Source of the DNA: Bradyrhizobium sp. OK095
GTDB lineage: Bacteria; Pseudomonadota; Alphaproteobacteria; Rhizobiales; Xanthobacteraceae
DNA length: 64,000 nucleotides
Direction: 5' to 3'
NCBI RefSeq assembly: GCF_900109945.1
Contig: NZ_FOBX01000006.1
Coordinates: 1 to 64,000, forward strand
The notes below the pieces were generated by a model. It was given only the letters and a program-made list of their open reading frames with translations, was not told the origin of the DNA and made no database searches. Made by a program: the position numbers and the translations under genes. Below, piece after piece: positions 8,611 through 16,959 of this stretch (position 1 is the stretch's first letter; every line of letters starts with the position of its first letter).

Positions 8611-8982
8611 TTACGCCGCTTCGTCCTTCAGCTGCGTGTCGTAGCGGCGCTGGGCGGCGAGCACGTCTTTCAGATTTTGCTCTGCCCAATCGCGCAGGGG
8701 ATCAACTGCGCCGGCGAGTGTCACGCCGAGCTGCGTGATCGAATACTCCACCGTGACAGGCACGGTTGCGATGGCGCGGCGCTTGATCAATCCGTCGCGT
8801 TCGAGTGACTTGAGAACCTGGCTCAGCATCTTCTGCGAAATGCCTTCAATCGTGCGACGCAACTGATTGAAGCGCATCGGCCGCTCGCGCAGCAGCAACA
8901 GGATCAGCACCGCCCATTTGTCGCCGACGCGATCGAGGATCTGACGCGTGGGGCAGTTCGCGGCATAGACGTCGGGTTTCAT
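8611..8982 (-). CDS. HxlR-family transcriptional regulator
   Basis: This 123-residue winged-helix regulator is of the HxlR/DUF24 type (ILDRVGDKWAVLILLLL, MRFNQLRRTIEGISQKMLSQVLKSLERDGLI). A cysteine at position 10 (ANCPTRQ) sits where redox-sensing HxlR members such as YodB and HypR have their sensor Cys. ATG 8982 is preferred over ATG 9003 because GAGG lies at proper distance before it. It is divergent from an NAD(P)-binding oxidoreductase, the classic arrangement for an HxlR regulator and its target. The gene converges with fliX with 4 bases between stops. Confidence 0.9.
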   Translation of the reverse strand: MKPDVYAANCPTRQILDRVGDKWAVLILLLLRERPMRFNQLRRTIEGISQKMLSQVLKSLERDGLIKRRAIATVPVTVEYSITQLGVTLAGAVDPLRDWAEQNLKDVLAAQRRYDTQLKDEAA

Positions 8983-9031
8983 CTCGGGGTCCTCAAGATC
9001 CATTCAAGTCGCTTGCCGGCTCGCCCGCCGG

Positions 9032-9065
9032 TTACTCCTGCGTAATCAGGTAAGCACAAAGTGCT
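9032..9065. promoter_or_regulatory. Inverted repeats between HxlR regulator and oxidoreductase
   Basis: Two short dyads lie in the divergent intergenic region: TTAC-TCCTGC-GTAA (9032-9045) and AGCAC-AAA-GTGCT (9053-9065). One or both may be operators of the adjacent HxlR regulator. This is inference from position and symmetry only. Confidence 0.35.
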
Positions 9066-9134
9066 CTCTTAACACCAGCATTCTTTTCGATATCTAGTTG
9101 CCATTAGTTACCACAGAAGCAAAGGATGCCTTCC

Positions 9135-9746
9135 ATGAAAATCGCAGTCGCCGGTGCCTCGGGCCGGGCCGGGTCGGAGATCACCAAGGAACTGTCGCGA
9201 CGCGGCCACGCGGTCACGGCTATCGCGCGGAACCCGGAGAAGATCGCTGGCCTGCCGAACGTCACCCCCACCAAGGGCGACGTGCTCGACCAGGCGGGCC
9301 TTGCCAAGCTGTGGGCCGGGCACGACGTCGCCGTGAGTTCCGTGCATTTCCTGGCCAGCGACGCGCTCAAGCTGATCGGCGCGGCAAGGGCGTCCGGTGT
9401 CGGCCGTTACCTCGTCGTCGGCGGCGCAGGCAGCCTGGAAGTCGCGCCCGGCGTGAAACTGGTCACAACCCCTGGTTTTCCGGCCCAATACAAGGCCGAG
9501 GCAGAGGCGGGCGGTGCCTTCCTCGACCTGCTGCGGCAGGAAAAGGACCTGAACTGGACCTTCATCTCGCCATCGGCCCTGTTCGTCGAGGGCGAGCGGA
9601 CCGCCAAGTTCCAGCTCGGGACCGATCAGCTTCTCGCAGATGCGAACGGCAAGAGCTGGATCAGCTTCGCCGACTACGCGATTGCACTGGCCGATGAGAT
9701 CGAGCGGCCGGCCCATCTGCGGCAGCGTTTCACGGTCGGATACTAG
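9135..9746 (+). CDS. NAD(P)H-binding oxidoreductase (atypical SDR, NmrA/YwnB-like)
   Basis: This 203-residue protein has a Rossmann N-terminus (MKIAVAGASGRAGSEITKEL, with the GASGRAG nucleotide loop) and the overall form of atypical short-chain dehydrogenases such as YwnB. ATG 9135 is chosen because AAGGA sits eight bases upstream; ATG 9126 overlaps that site. It is divergent from the HxlR regulator, which probably controls it in response to electrophile or oxidative stress. The substrate is not evident. Confidence 0.87.
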   Translation: MKIAVAGASGRAGSEITKELSRRGHAVTAIARNPEKIAGLPNVTPTKGDVLDQAGLAKLWAGHDVAVSSVHFLASDALKLIGAARASGVGRYLVVGGAGSLEVAPGVKLVTTPGFPAQYKAEAEAGGAFLDLLRQEKDLNWTFISPSALFVEGERTAKFQLGTDQLLADANGKSWISFADYAIALADEIERPAHLRQRFTVGY

Positions 9747-9917
9747 GCCTTCGGCCGCCCCCCGGGCCCTCCAGGATAAACCTTCCTGTGCAAGGGCTTG
9801 GGGGCGCCAGCCGGGCCATCAGGGAAACATTGTCTGTCACAGGAGGCCGCTATATAAGGCCCCGCTCAGCGGACCCCGTTCCGTTTGCGAGTCGTTGCTT
9901 AGACAGATAGGCCGCCC

Positions 9918-10328
9918 TTGGAAAAGTTGAAAAACTACCGACCGACCGAAAAAGAGCCTTTCATGAACGACAGGCAGAAGGAGTACTTCCGTTTGAAGCT
10001 CCTCGCCTGGAAGGATGAGATCCTCAAAGAGTCCAAGCTCACCCTGCAAACCTTGCAGGAGGAGAATGTGAACCACCCCGATCTCGCCGATCGGGCATCG
10101 TCCGAAACCGACCGCGCCATCGAACTCCGCGCCCGCGACCGCCAGCGCAAGTTGATCGCCAAGATCGACGCCGCGCTCCAGCGTATCGAGGACAACACCT
10201 ACGGCTATTGCGAAGACACCGGCGAGCCGATCTCGTTGAAGCGGCTCGAGGCCCGGCCCATCGCGACGCTCTCGGTGGAGGCGCAGGAGCGCCACGAGAA
10301 ACGCGAGAAGGTCTATCGCGACGAATAG
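9918..10328 (+). CDS. dksA: RNA polymerase-binding regulator DksA (reduced zinc-finger type)
   Basis: This 136-residue protein matches DksA, which binds the RNA polymerase secondary channel and with ppGpp adjusts transcription to nutrient state. The coiled-coil tip carries DLADRA. The C-terminal globular part has Cys98, Thr101, Ser119 and Ala122 where E. coli has four zinc-binding cysteines, so it cannot hold zinc in the usual way; zinc-less functional DksA proteins are known in alphaproteobacteria. TTG 9918 is the only possible start after an in-frame TAG at 9900; starting at ATG 9963 would remove the conserved KEPFMNDRQ lead-in. It lies between the two parts of the flagellar locus. Confidence 0.93.
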   Translation: MEKLKNYRPTEKEPFMNDRQKEYFRLKLLAWKDEILKESKLTLQTLQEENVNHPDLADRASSETDRAIELRARDRQRKLIAKIDAALQRIEDNTYGYCEDTGEPISLKRLEARPIATLSVEAQERHEKREKVYRDE

Positions 10329-10335
10329 AGTCCGG

Positions 10336-10362
10336 GCCGCAGCGATGCGGCTCTTTGTTTTT
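10336..10362 (+). terminator. Terminator after dksA
   Basis: Stem GCCGCA (10336-10341) with TGCGGC (10346-10351), loop GCGA and a T-rich tail TCTTTGTTTTT lie 8 bases after the dksA stop. Confidence 0.75.
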
Positions 10363-10608
10363 GGATGCAAGGCGCCATTTCGCGCCGTGATCAGCATTTT
10401 GCCTGTCGCTTGCCGACGCGCGTTTCAACGCGCGCGCAATCGCGAAAAATGAATCGCGATCAATGGGCTAGAGTCCATTCCTCCGAGCTCACGTGAGTTC
10501 GGATGAGAAACAGCCTTCACTTCAGGTGGGGTGAGTTTTGCGAGTCGCATCAACGAGATCGACTCGTATGCTGAGACGCTGAGCCAGCAGCTTCACAGAT
10601 CGCTGCAA

Positions 10609-11007
10609 TCAGGCCTCGAGCGACACCGCAAGGCGCGCATCCCCATAAAGCCTGGACCAGCTCAATATTTCCTTAAACGCCGGCAACAGGCCGTAGGCCG
10701 CATCCGTCAGCTCGTACTCGACCCTCAAGGGTTTCTCCGCGAAGGCGGTGCGAGACACCAATCCGTCCTGCTCGAGCTCGCGCAATTGCGTGGTCAGCAT
10801 GTGCTGGGTGATGCCGCCGATCGATCGCCGCAATACGCCGAAACGAACCGCGCCGTTCATCAGCGCGGACAAGATCTCCAGCTTCCACTTGCCGCCGATG
10901 GCGCGGATCGCCCGCTTGAAGTCGGCGAGCTGGGCAGGGTCGGGGCTGCAATCGCAGTCGTCCTCGCAGGCACTGGTCAGGTTTTCCATACCGGTCTCGA
11001 AATCCAT
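10609..11007 (-). CDS. HxlR-family regulator with N-terminal cysteine cluster
   Basis: This is a 132-residue HxlR/DUF24 winged-helix regulator (FKRAIRAIGGKWKLEILSALM, FGVLRRSIGGITQHMLTTQLRELEQDGLV). The start at ATG 11007 is the first that gives only the regulator; the open frame upstream is the antisense of the neighbouring gene. The N-terminal tail contains three cysteines (SACEDDCDCSPDP) ahead of the helix-turn-helix, an unusual cluster that could act as a thiol switch or bind a metal. It is divergent from an extended SDR, its probable target. Confidence 0.87.
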   Translation of the reverse strand: MDFETGMENLTSACEDDCDCSPDPAQLADFKRAIRAIGGKWKLEILSALMNGAVRFGVLRRSIGGITQHMLTTQLRELEQDGLVSRTAFAEKPLRVEYELTDAAYGLLPAFKEILSWSRLYGDARLAVSLEA

Positions 11008-11101
11008 TCTACTTGTTCCCCCGGGAGATAGTGACCAGATCCGGCCTTGAGCAGGGTGGCGAACCCAATTCGCTCGCCCGCGCAATGAGGGGTATTTGGC
11101 A

Positions 11102-12130
11102 ATGAGCACTGTCCTGGTCACCGGTGGGTCCGGATTCGTCGGCATCCATGTCGTCCTGCAACTGATGGCAGCCGGCCACACGGTGCGGACAACGGTGCGC
11201 CGGCCGGACCGGCAGGCCGATGTGCTGGCCATGCTGCGCGAGGGTGGGGCCGCTTCGCCCGAAAGCCTGTCCTTCTTCACCGCCGATCTCACGGCGGACG
11301 ACGGCTGGCGCGAGGCCGTGGCGGGCTGCGACCACGTGCTCCATGTTGCCTCGCCGCTCTCGACCGGTGTTCCCAAGGACGAGAACGAGATGATCATCCC
11401 GGCACGTGATGGAACGCTCCGAGTTCTCCGGGCCGCGCGCGAGGCCGGAGTCAAACGGGTCGTCATCACCTCCTCGGTGGCTTCGATCGGCTACGGCCAC
11501 CCGCCGCGGGACAAGCCGTTTGATGAGACCGACTGGACCAACCTCGATGGCGCGGATGTGCAGCCATACCCGAAATCCAAGACGCTGGCCGAGCGGGCGG
11601 CCTGGGATTTCGTCGCGCGCGAGGGCGGCGGGCTGGAGCTGTCGGTCGTCAATCCGGCTGGAATTTTCGGTCCGGTGCTGGGGCCGGATTTCTCCGGCTC
11701 GATCGAGATCGTCAAATCGCTGCTCGACGGCGCCATGCCGGCGGTGCCGCGGGTCTATTTCGGCGTGGTGGATGTGCGCGACGTCGCCGATCTGCATTTG
11801 CGGGCGATGACTGCGCCCGAGGCGAAAGGCGAGCGCTTCATCGCCGTCTCCGGCGAGACGATGTCGATCCTTGATATCGGCAAGGTGCTGCGGCGGGAAC
11901 TCGGACCACGGGCGCGCCGGGTTCCGCGGCTCCAGGCCCCGGACTGGCTGGTGCGGCTCGCCGCAAACCGGATTCCGCTGCTGCGCGCGGTCGTGCCGAT
12001 GCTCGGCAAGGTCAGGCATTCCACCAGCGCCAAGGCAAAGTCGCTGCTCGGCTGGCAGGCGCGTTCCAATGATGAGGCGATCCTCGCGACGGCCGAAAGC
12101 CTGATCCGGCTCGGCCTGGTCAAAGGCTGA
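11102..12130 (+). CDS. NAD(P)-dependent extended SDR (dihydroflavonol-4-reductase-like)
   Basis: This 342-residue protein has the extended SDR fold: TVLVTGGSGFVGIHVVLQL at the start, DLTADDGW for the adenine pocket, and a catalytic YPKSK motif (residues 155-159) after SSVAS. It resembles aldehyde/ketone reductases of the dihydroflavonol-4-reductase group. ATG 11102 is chosen over TTG 11096. It is divergent from the Cys-rich HxlR regulator, 94 bases away. The natural substrate cannot be read from sequence. Confidence 0.88.
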   Translation: MSTVLVTGGSGFVGIHVVLQLMAAGHTVRTTVRRPDRQADVLAMLREGGAASPESLSFFTADLTADDGWREAVAGCDHVLHVASPLSTGVPKDENEMIIPARDGTLRVLRAAREAGVKRVVITSSVASIGYGHPPRDKPFDETDWTNLDGADVQPYPKSKTLAERAAWDFVAREGGGLELSVVNPAGIFGPVLGPDFSGSIEIVKSLLDGAMPAVPRVYFGVVDVRDVADLHLRAMTAPEAKGERFIAVSGETMSILDIGKVLRRELGPRARRVPRLQAPDWLVRLAANRIPLLRAVVPMLGKVRHSTSAKAKSLLGWQARSNDEAILATAESLIRLGLVKG

Positions 12131-12214
12131 GGGCACACGCCACCCGCGCTTGTCACGCCCCGGCGGGGATGCTGAAGTGCCGCCCTCGATTGTGACGCGC
12201 GGGAGCCGGCGCCG

Positions 12215-12994
12215 ATGGACAACATTCTCGAAGCCGCAAAGGCGATCGCGCTGGCGCGCCGCAACCATGCGCCGCTCGCGGCGCTGGAACATCCCCCTGC
12301 CGATGAGGCCGAGGGCTATCAGGTCCAGCGCGCGCTGCACGATCTGCTGCTGCCGCATGTTGGTCCGCTGGTCGGCTACAAGATCGGCTGCACCAGCCAG
12401 GTGATGCAGGAGTATATCGGCATCCCGCACCCCTGCGGCGGCGGCGTGTTCCAGAAGGGCGTGCACGACAGCGGGGTGACGCTCGCCGCGTCCGACTATG
12501 TCCGCGTCGGCGTTGAATGCGAGATCGCGGTGCGGCTGAAGCGGAACCTCGCCGCCGGCGAGGCGCCGTTCACGGCCGAATGGGTCGGCGAGGCCGTCGA
12601 GTCCTATCATCCCGCGATCGAGATCGTCGACGACCGCTACGTGAAGTGGGAGACGATGGGCGCGCCGACACTGATCGCCGACGATTTCTTCGCCGCCGGC
12701 TGCGTGCTGGGTGAGAGAGTGCCGCGCTCGTCCGTGCCGGACCTGAAATCGGTCAAGGGCCGGGCCATCGTCAATGGCGAAGAAGTCAGCCACGGCACCG
12801 GCGCCGACGTGCTCGGCCATCCCCACAACGCCCTCGCCTGGCTCGCCAACCATCTCGCCGCCGAGGGCAAGGGTCTTCATGCGGGGCAGCTCGTGCTGAC
12901 GGGTAGCCTCGTGAAGACACTGTGGCTGAAGGCCGGCGACAAGGTGCGGATGGAGCTGGATGGGCTCGGCGCGGTGGAGGCGGAGTTTACGTGA
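12215..12994 (+). CDS. 2-keto-4-pentenoate hydratase / fumarylacetoacetate hydrolase family
   Basis: This 259-residue protein is of the MhpD/XylJ type, which hydrates 2-hydroxypentadienoate to 4-hydroxy-2-oxovalerate in meta-cleavage of aromatics. The metal-site acidic residues are visible in GVECEIAVRL and AIEIVDDRY, and LVGYKIGCTS, VLGHPHNALAWLANHLA and GLHAGQLVLTGSL are family segments. No dioxygenase or aldolase partner is nearby, so it may act on another 2-keto acid. It follows the SDR gene by 84 bases on the same strand and may be cotranscribed. Confidence 0.88.
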   Translation: MDNILEAAKAIALARRNHAPLAALEHPPADEAEGYQVQRALHDLLLPHVGPLVGYKIGCTSQVMQEYIGIPHPCGGGVFQKGVHDSGVTLAASDYVRVGVECEIAVRLKRNLAAGEAPFTAEWVGEAVESYHPAIEIVDDRYVKWETMGAPTLIADDFFAAGCVLGERVPRSSVPDLKSVKGRAIVNGEEVSHGTGADVLGHPHNALAWLANHLAAEGKGLHAGQLVLTGSLVKTLWLKAGDKVRMELDGLGAVEAEFT

Positions 12995-13020
12995 GGGGCG
13001 CACAGCGCTCCGACATTCTC

Positions 13021-13122
13021 CGTCATTGCGAGGAGCCCTTGGCGAGGAGCCCTTGCGACGAAGCAATCCGGAGTCTTTCCGCGGATGCATTCTGGATTGC
13101 TTCGCTGCGCTCGCAATGACGG
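13021..13122. repeat. Intergenic palindromic repeat, family A copy 1
   Basis: Outer arms CGTCATTGCGAG and CTCGCAATGACGG enclose GCGACGAAGCAATCC and GGATTGCTTCG inner arms. The left arm holds an internal tandem duplication of GCGAGGAGCCCTT. The same element occurs at 24056-24142 and 42554-42640, with a truncated copy at 32415-32455. It is a family of mobile-looking palindromes of the type common in Bradyrhizobium genomes. Confidence 0.9.
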
Positions 13123-13190
13123 AGTGTGAGGCGGCACTTGTGCGCCAGCTGACAGCGAAGCCGTGAGCTTGCACCATCCCCAAAATACAT

Positions 13191-13223
13191 GCGGCCCTCG
13201 CCAGGGGAGCTGGCGAGGGCCGC
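13191..13223 (-). terminator. Terminator of the flgFGAH operon
   Basis: A perfect 13-bp stem (13191-13203 with 13211-13223) and a 7-base loop, followed on the minus strand by TGTATTTTGG, lie 60 bases after the flgH stop. Confidence 0.75.
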
Positions 13224-13282
13224 GTAGTACATCGTCGTCCGCGCCTAGGTTCGCGAACACGATGTGGGAGCTCGGGAGAAAC

Positions 13283-14050
13283 TTAGAAGGGCAGCAGCAC
13301 GTCCATGACTTGCTGGCCGTAGCGCGGCTGCTGCACGTCCATGATCTGGCCGCGGCCGCCGTAGGCGATGCGGGCCTGTGCGATCTTGGTGGAATCGATG
13401 GTGTTGTCGCTCTGGATGTCTTCGGGGCGGACGATGCCGGCGACGATGAGCTCGCGGATCTCGTAGTTGACGCGGATCTCCTGCTTGCCCTCGACCACGA
13501 GGTTGCCGTTCGGCAGCACCTGGGTGACGACCGCGGCGACGTTGGTCTGGAGCGCTTCCGTGCGATTGACCGAGCCCTTGCCGTCGCTGGACGCCGTGGA
13601 GTCGGCGGTGAGGAGGCGGCCGGGCAGCACCTTCTGCGCCTGCACGCCCAGTGTCTTCGACCCGATGAAGTCGGTGACGCCGGAGTCTTCCTTGTTGGTG
13701 CGGCTGCGCTGGGTCTCGTTGGCGATGTTGGCCTTGTCGGTGATGTTCACGGTCACGGTCAGGAGGTCGCCGACATGGGTCGCGCGCTGATCCTTGAAGA
13801 AGGCGCGGCTGCCGTTGCGCCACAGCGAGTTCGGATTGTAGGAGGCGACTTCCGGCTTCGGCATCGGCATCTGCACCGGCTTGTAGCCGGGCTGCGTCGT
13901 CGGATTGTCGATCGCCGCCAATTTCGGTTGCTCGCCGATCTGCGACAGGCGGTCGATCGAGGAGCAGCCGCTCGCCAGCGCACAAGTCGCCAGCAGCAGG
14001 GCAGAGATCGCGAAGCGACGAAGACGGAAAGCCGAACTGAAACTGGACAT
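13283..14050 (-). CDS. flgH: Flagellar L-ring lipoprotein FlgH
   Basis: This 255-residue lipoprotein forms the L ring in the outer membrane around the flagellar rod. A signal peptide ends in the lipobox LASGC (Cys29). Family segments are SLWRNGSRAFFKDQRATHVGDLLTV and the C-terminal RPEDIQSDNTIDSTKIAQARIAYGGRG. It is the last gene of flgF-flgG-flgA-flgH, 3 bases after flgA, and is followed by a strong terminator. Confidence 0.97.
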   Translation of the reverse strand: MSSFSSAFRLRRFAISALLLATCALASGCSSIDRLSQIGEQPKLAAIDNPTTQPGYKPVQMPMPKPEVASYNPNSLWRNGSRAFFKDQRATHVGDLLTVTVNITDKANIANETQRSRTNKEDSGVTDFIGSKTLGVQAQKVLPGRLLTADSTASSDGKGSVNRTEALQTNVAAVVTQVLPNGNLVVEGKQEIRVNYEIRELIVAGIVRPEDIQSDNTIDSTKIAQARIAYGGRGQIMDVQQPRYGQQVMDVLLPF

Positions 14051-14053
14051 GAC

Positions 14054-15193
14054 TTACTCTGACTTGGCTGGGGCTTGCGAGGCTTGAACTTGCGGGATCT
14101 GGGCTTGGGCGATCTGGGCCGCCGACGCGGGGGCCTGGACCAGGTTCCGGAGGAGGGCTGCAGTGTCGACGGGGGCAGGCGCTTCGTCACGCTTGAGTGA
14201 CGAGGTCTGCTCGACCTCGGGCGCCATCGGCGCGGACTGGCTCGCACCCTGGATTGTGATCTGGCCGCGGCCGGTGACGACACCGGTCAGCGTGCGCTTG
14301 GTCTGCAGGTTGAGGACGCTGACGGTGTCGCCCTCGGCGCCGCTCTCGATCGCCTTGCCGCGCGTGGTGAGGTAGATCCCGGGAACCTGGTAGATGACGG
14401 TGACGCTCTGGTCGCGCTGCACGAAGTCGGGCTTGATGATGTCGGCGACGCGGATCGGCGTGCCCGCCCGCATCGGTCGGCGCAGCTGCATGCCGACGGT
14501 GCGGTCGCGCGAGGCGGCCTCGCCGGAGATCTCGGCCTTCGGCCGGCGCTCCAGCGCGATGTCGGAGGATTTCAGAAGCTCGATGCGGTCGATGTCGCGG
14601 GTCAGCACGGCCACTTCCACCGTCTCGATCGCGGTTCCGGTGAAGCGCAGCTTGGTCGGCGCCGGATTGTTGTCGTTGTTGATCTCGAAGGCGATGTCGA
14701 AACGGCCGCTGCGCGCATCGTAGCGGGTCGCGACTTGCTGGAGCGTACCGCTGTTGGAGGCATCCAGCCGCATGTCGGCGACGCCGCGGTCGAAGGTGAC
14801 GGTGATGTTGGCGGCGTCCCCAAGGCCAAAGCGTCGCTCGAGCGCCGAGGCCACCGCGTTTTCGAGGTCCTTGTTGGCGAGCGTGCGGGCGAGGCGGGTG
14901 ACCTGGACCTCCTTGATGTCGCCGGTCATCACGCCGATCACCTGCTTTGCGCGCAGCACCGACAGCACTTGCGCAACCGGCAGGGCGCCGGTGGTGCCGA
15001 GATCGGGCGAACGATAGACCGCAATCAGCGCGGCCGATCCGGCATTGTCGATGAGATCGCCGACCCGAACCACGTCCGAGGTCACGGTGACGCTCGGACG
15101 CAGCGTCGGCGTTGCGATGAAATCGTCGGCGGCCTGCGCCGGCAGGGCCAGTGCGAGCAGCGCGGAGATCGTAGCGAGAGTTGAGCGGATCAT
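14054..15193 (-). CDS. flgA: Flagella basal body P-ring formation protein FlgA
   Basis: This periplasmic chaperone for P-ring assembly is about 379 residues, longer than enterobacterial FlgA (about 220). A signal peptide (TLATISALLALALPAQA) is followed by an extra N-terminal domain and then the C-terminal SAF-type part (LLKSSDIALERR, GMQLRRPMRAGTPIRVADI, GDTVSVLNLQTKRTLTGVVTGRG). The last ~60 residues are Ala/Gln/Pro-rich. ATG 15193 is chosen because GAGG lies 8 bases before it; ATG 15199 and GTG 15202 are alternatives. FlgG ends 10 bases upstream. Confidence 0.93.
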   Translation of the reverse strand: MIRSTLATISALLALALPAQAADDFIATPTLRPSVTVTSDVVRVGDLIDNAGSAALIAVYRSPDLGTTGALPVAQVLSVLRAKQVIGVMTGDIKEVQVTRLARTLANKDLENAVASALERRFGLGDAANITVTFDRGVADMRLDASNSGTLQQVATRYDARSGRFDIAFEINNDNNPAPTKLRFTGTAIETVEVAVLTRDIDRIELLKSSDIALERRPKAEISGEAASRDRTVGMQLRRPMRAGTPIRVADIIKPDFVQRDQSVTVIYQVPGIYLTTRGKAIESGAEGDTVSVLNLQTKRTLTGVVTGRGQITIQGASQSAPMAPEVEQTSSLKRDEAPAPVDTAALLRNLVQAPASAAQIAQAQIPQVQASQAPAKSE

Positions 15194-15203
15194 CGTCATC
15201 ACC

Positions 15204-15992
15204 TCAGCGGAACAGCGCCGTGGTCGATTGCATCATCTGGTCGGCGGCGCTGATCACCTTGGCGTTCATCTCGTAGGCGCGCTGGGCCGCGATCAGGTCG
15301 CTCATCTCCGAGACGACGTCGACATTGGCCTGCTCCAGGCTGCCTTGCGTGATCTTGCCGTAGCCTTCGGCGTTCGCGGTGCCGTCCTGCGGCGCGCCGG
15401 ACGACGGGGTCTCGGTGAACTGGTTGTTGCCGACCGGCTGCAGGCCCGCCTTGTTGATGAAGCGGGTCACCCCGAGCTGGCCGACGATGGTCGAGGTCGA
15501 AGAGCCCGGCAGCGTCACCGAGACCTGGCCCTGCTCGCTCACGGCAAGGCCGGAGGCGTTGTTCGGGACGGTCATGGTCGGCTGCACGGGATTGCCCTGC
15601 GCGGTGACGATGCGGCCCTGATTGTCCATCTGGAAGGTGCCGTCGCGGGTGTACTGATAGCTGCCGTCGGGCATCAGGATCTTGAAGAAGCCTTCGCCCG
15701 AGAGCGCGAGGTCGAGATCGTTGCCGGTCTGCGACAGCGTGCCTTGCGTCATGCTGCGCGGCGTGCCGACGGTCTTGACGCCGCCGCCGATGTCGACGCC
15801 GACAGGCAGAATGGTGCCCTGGTCCGAGGCCTGCGCGCCGACGCGGCGGACGTGCTCGTAGATCAGGTCCTGGAACGCCGCGGTCTGCTTCTTGAAGCCG
15901 GTGGTGCGCAGGTTGGCGATGTTGTTGGAGATCACCTGAACGTTGAGTTCCTGTGCCGCCATTCCGGTCGCAGCGGTGTGGAGCGCTTGCAT
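15204..15992 (-). CDS. flgG: Distal rod protein FlgG
   Basis: This 262-residue protein makes the distal rod of the flagellar basal body. It begins MQALHTAATGMAAQELNVQVISNNIANLRTTGFK, the standard rod/hook N-terminal heptad region, and ends in VVSEMSDLIAAQRAYEMNAKVI, the matching C-terminal helix. Length and both ends are typical. It lies 16 bases after flgF in one operon. Confidence 0.98.
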   Translation of the reverse strand: MQALHTAATGMAAQELNVQVISNNIANLRTTGFKKQTAAFQDLIYEHVRRVGAQASDQGTILPVGVDIGGGVKTVGTPRSMTQGTLSQTGNDLDLALSGEGFFKILMPDGSYQYTRDGTFQMDNQGRIVTAQGNPVQPTMTVPNNASGLAVSEQGQVSVTLPGSSTSTIVGQLGVTRFINKAGLQPVGNNQFTETPSSGAPQDGTANAEGYGKITQGSLEQANVDVVSEMSDLIAAQRAYEMNAKVISAADQMMQSTTALFR

Positions 15993-16008
15993 GTCAGTAA
16001 TCCCCTAA

Positions 16009-16770
16009 TCAGGCCGGAACGTCGGCGAGTTTTTCGATCGCCGATTTGTGCATGTCGCTCTGCTGCTGGAGCAAATTGGCGATCGCGGTGTAGCTGCGCA
16101 TGACTTCAACCATGCGGCTCATCTCGCCGACCGAGTTCACGTTCGACTTCTCGATGTAGCCCTGCTCCACGGTGGACTTGGTGGCGGGCTGCTGGTTGGC
16201 GGAGCCGGCGCTGTAGAGATTGGCGCCGAGCTTGGTCAGCTTGGCCGGATCTTCGAACGAGACCATGCGGATCTTGCCGCGGATCGAATCGGTCTTGGCC
16301 GTGCCCTCGAGCACCGTGACGGTGCCGTCGGGGGCGACGTTGATATCGTGGTCGGTCGCCTGGAAGGTGATCGGGCCGCCGGTGCCGAGCACGAGGTTGC
16401 CGTCGGAGGTGACGAGCTGGCCGGTGCTGTTGAGCGAGAATTTGCCGTCGCGGGTGTAGCGCTCGCCGCCATTGGCCTGCACGGCGAAATAGGCGTCGCC
16501 GCTGATCGCCATGTCGAGCGGGTTCTTGGTCATCTCCATCGGCCCCGGACCGGTGTCGCGGAAGGTGCCGCGGTCCTGCACATAGGAGACCCGGCGGTCG
16601 GACGAGATGAAATTGTCCTCACGCGCGTTCGAGTTGAGAAACTCCTCGAACAGCGAATGGTCGGCCTTGAAGCCGTTGGTGTTGGCATTGGCGACGTTGT
16701 TGGCGATGACATCCATCTGCCGTTCCAACGTCATCTGCCGTGACAAGCCGATCAGAAGCGCGTTCTGCAT
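16009..16770 (-). CDS. flgF: Proximal rod protein FlgF
   Basis: This 253-residue rod protein begins MQNALLIGLSRQMTLERQMDVIANNVANANTNGFK and ends with SVGEMSRMVEVMRSYTAIANLLQQQSDM. The start is ATG 16770; the 43 codons upstream are not flagellar in character. It opens the flgF-flgG-flgA-flgH operon on the minus strand and is divergent from fliL. Confidence 0.97.
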   Translation of the reverse strand: MQNALLIGLSRQMTLERQMDVIANNVANANTNGFKADHSLFEEFLNSNAREDNFISSDRRVSYVQDRGTFRDTGPGPMEMTKNPLDMAISGDAYFAVQANGGERYTRDGKFSLNSTGQLVTSDGNLVLGTGGPITFQATDHDINVAPDGTVTVLEGTAKTDSIRGKIRMVSFEDPAKLTKLGANLYSAGSANQQPATKSTVEQGYIEKSNVNSVGEMSRMVEVMRSYTAIANLLQQQSDMHKSAIEKLADVPA

Positions 16771-16959
16771 CGGAAGATCTCCCCTGAGTGAGATCTGCCA
16801 CTTCGCTCTCCCAAGCGCTTTGGCGGACCCCGTGAACGAGGCCGTCAGGTTCTCCCAAACCGTTCGGTCTCGGCCCTCTCTCAGCGAAAGCCGTGCCAAC
16901 GCGGAAAGTTGTGCAAGTTCAATATCTTGAAGATTTTTCGAAGGTGCGGGCAGGCGGCA

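Noticed and set aside
13021..13122. Family A palindrome considered as a tRNA-like or small RNA gene
   Set aside because: It recurs at several intergenic sites in both orientations and has no promoter of its own; it is better explained as a dispersed repeat.
11009..13183. 724-codon minus-strand open frame opposite the SDR and hydratase genes
   Set aside because: Both genes on the plus strand have clear families and motifs; the antisense frame has none and begins inside a repeat.
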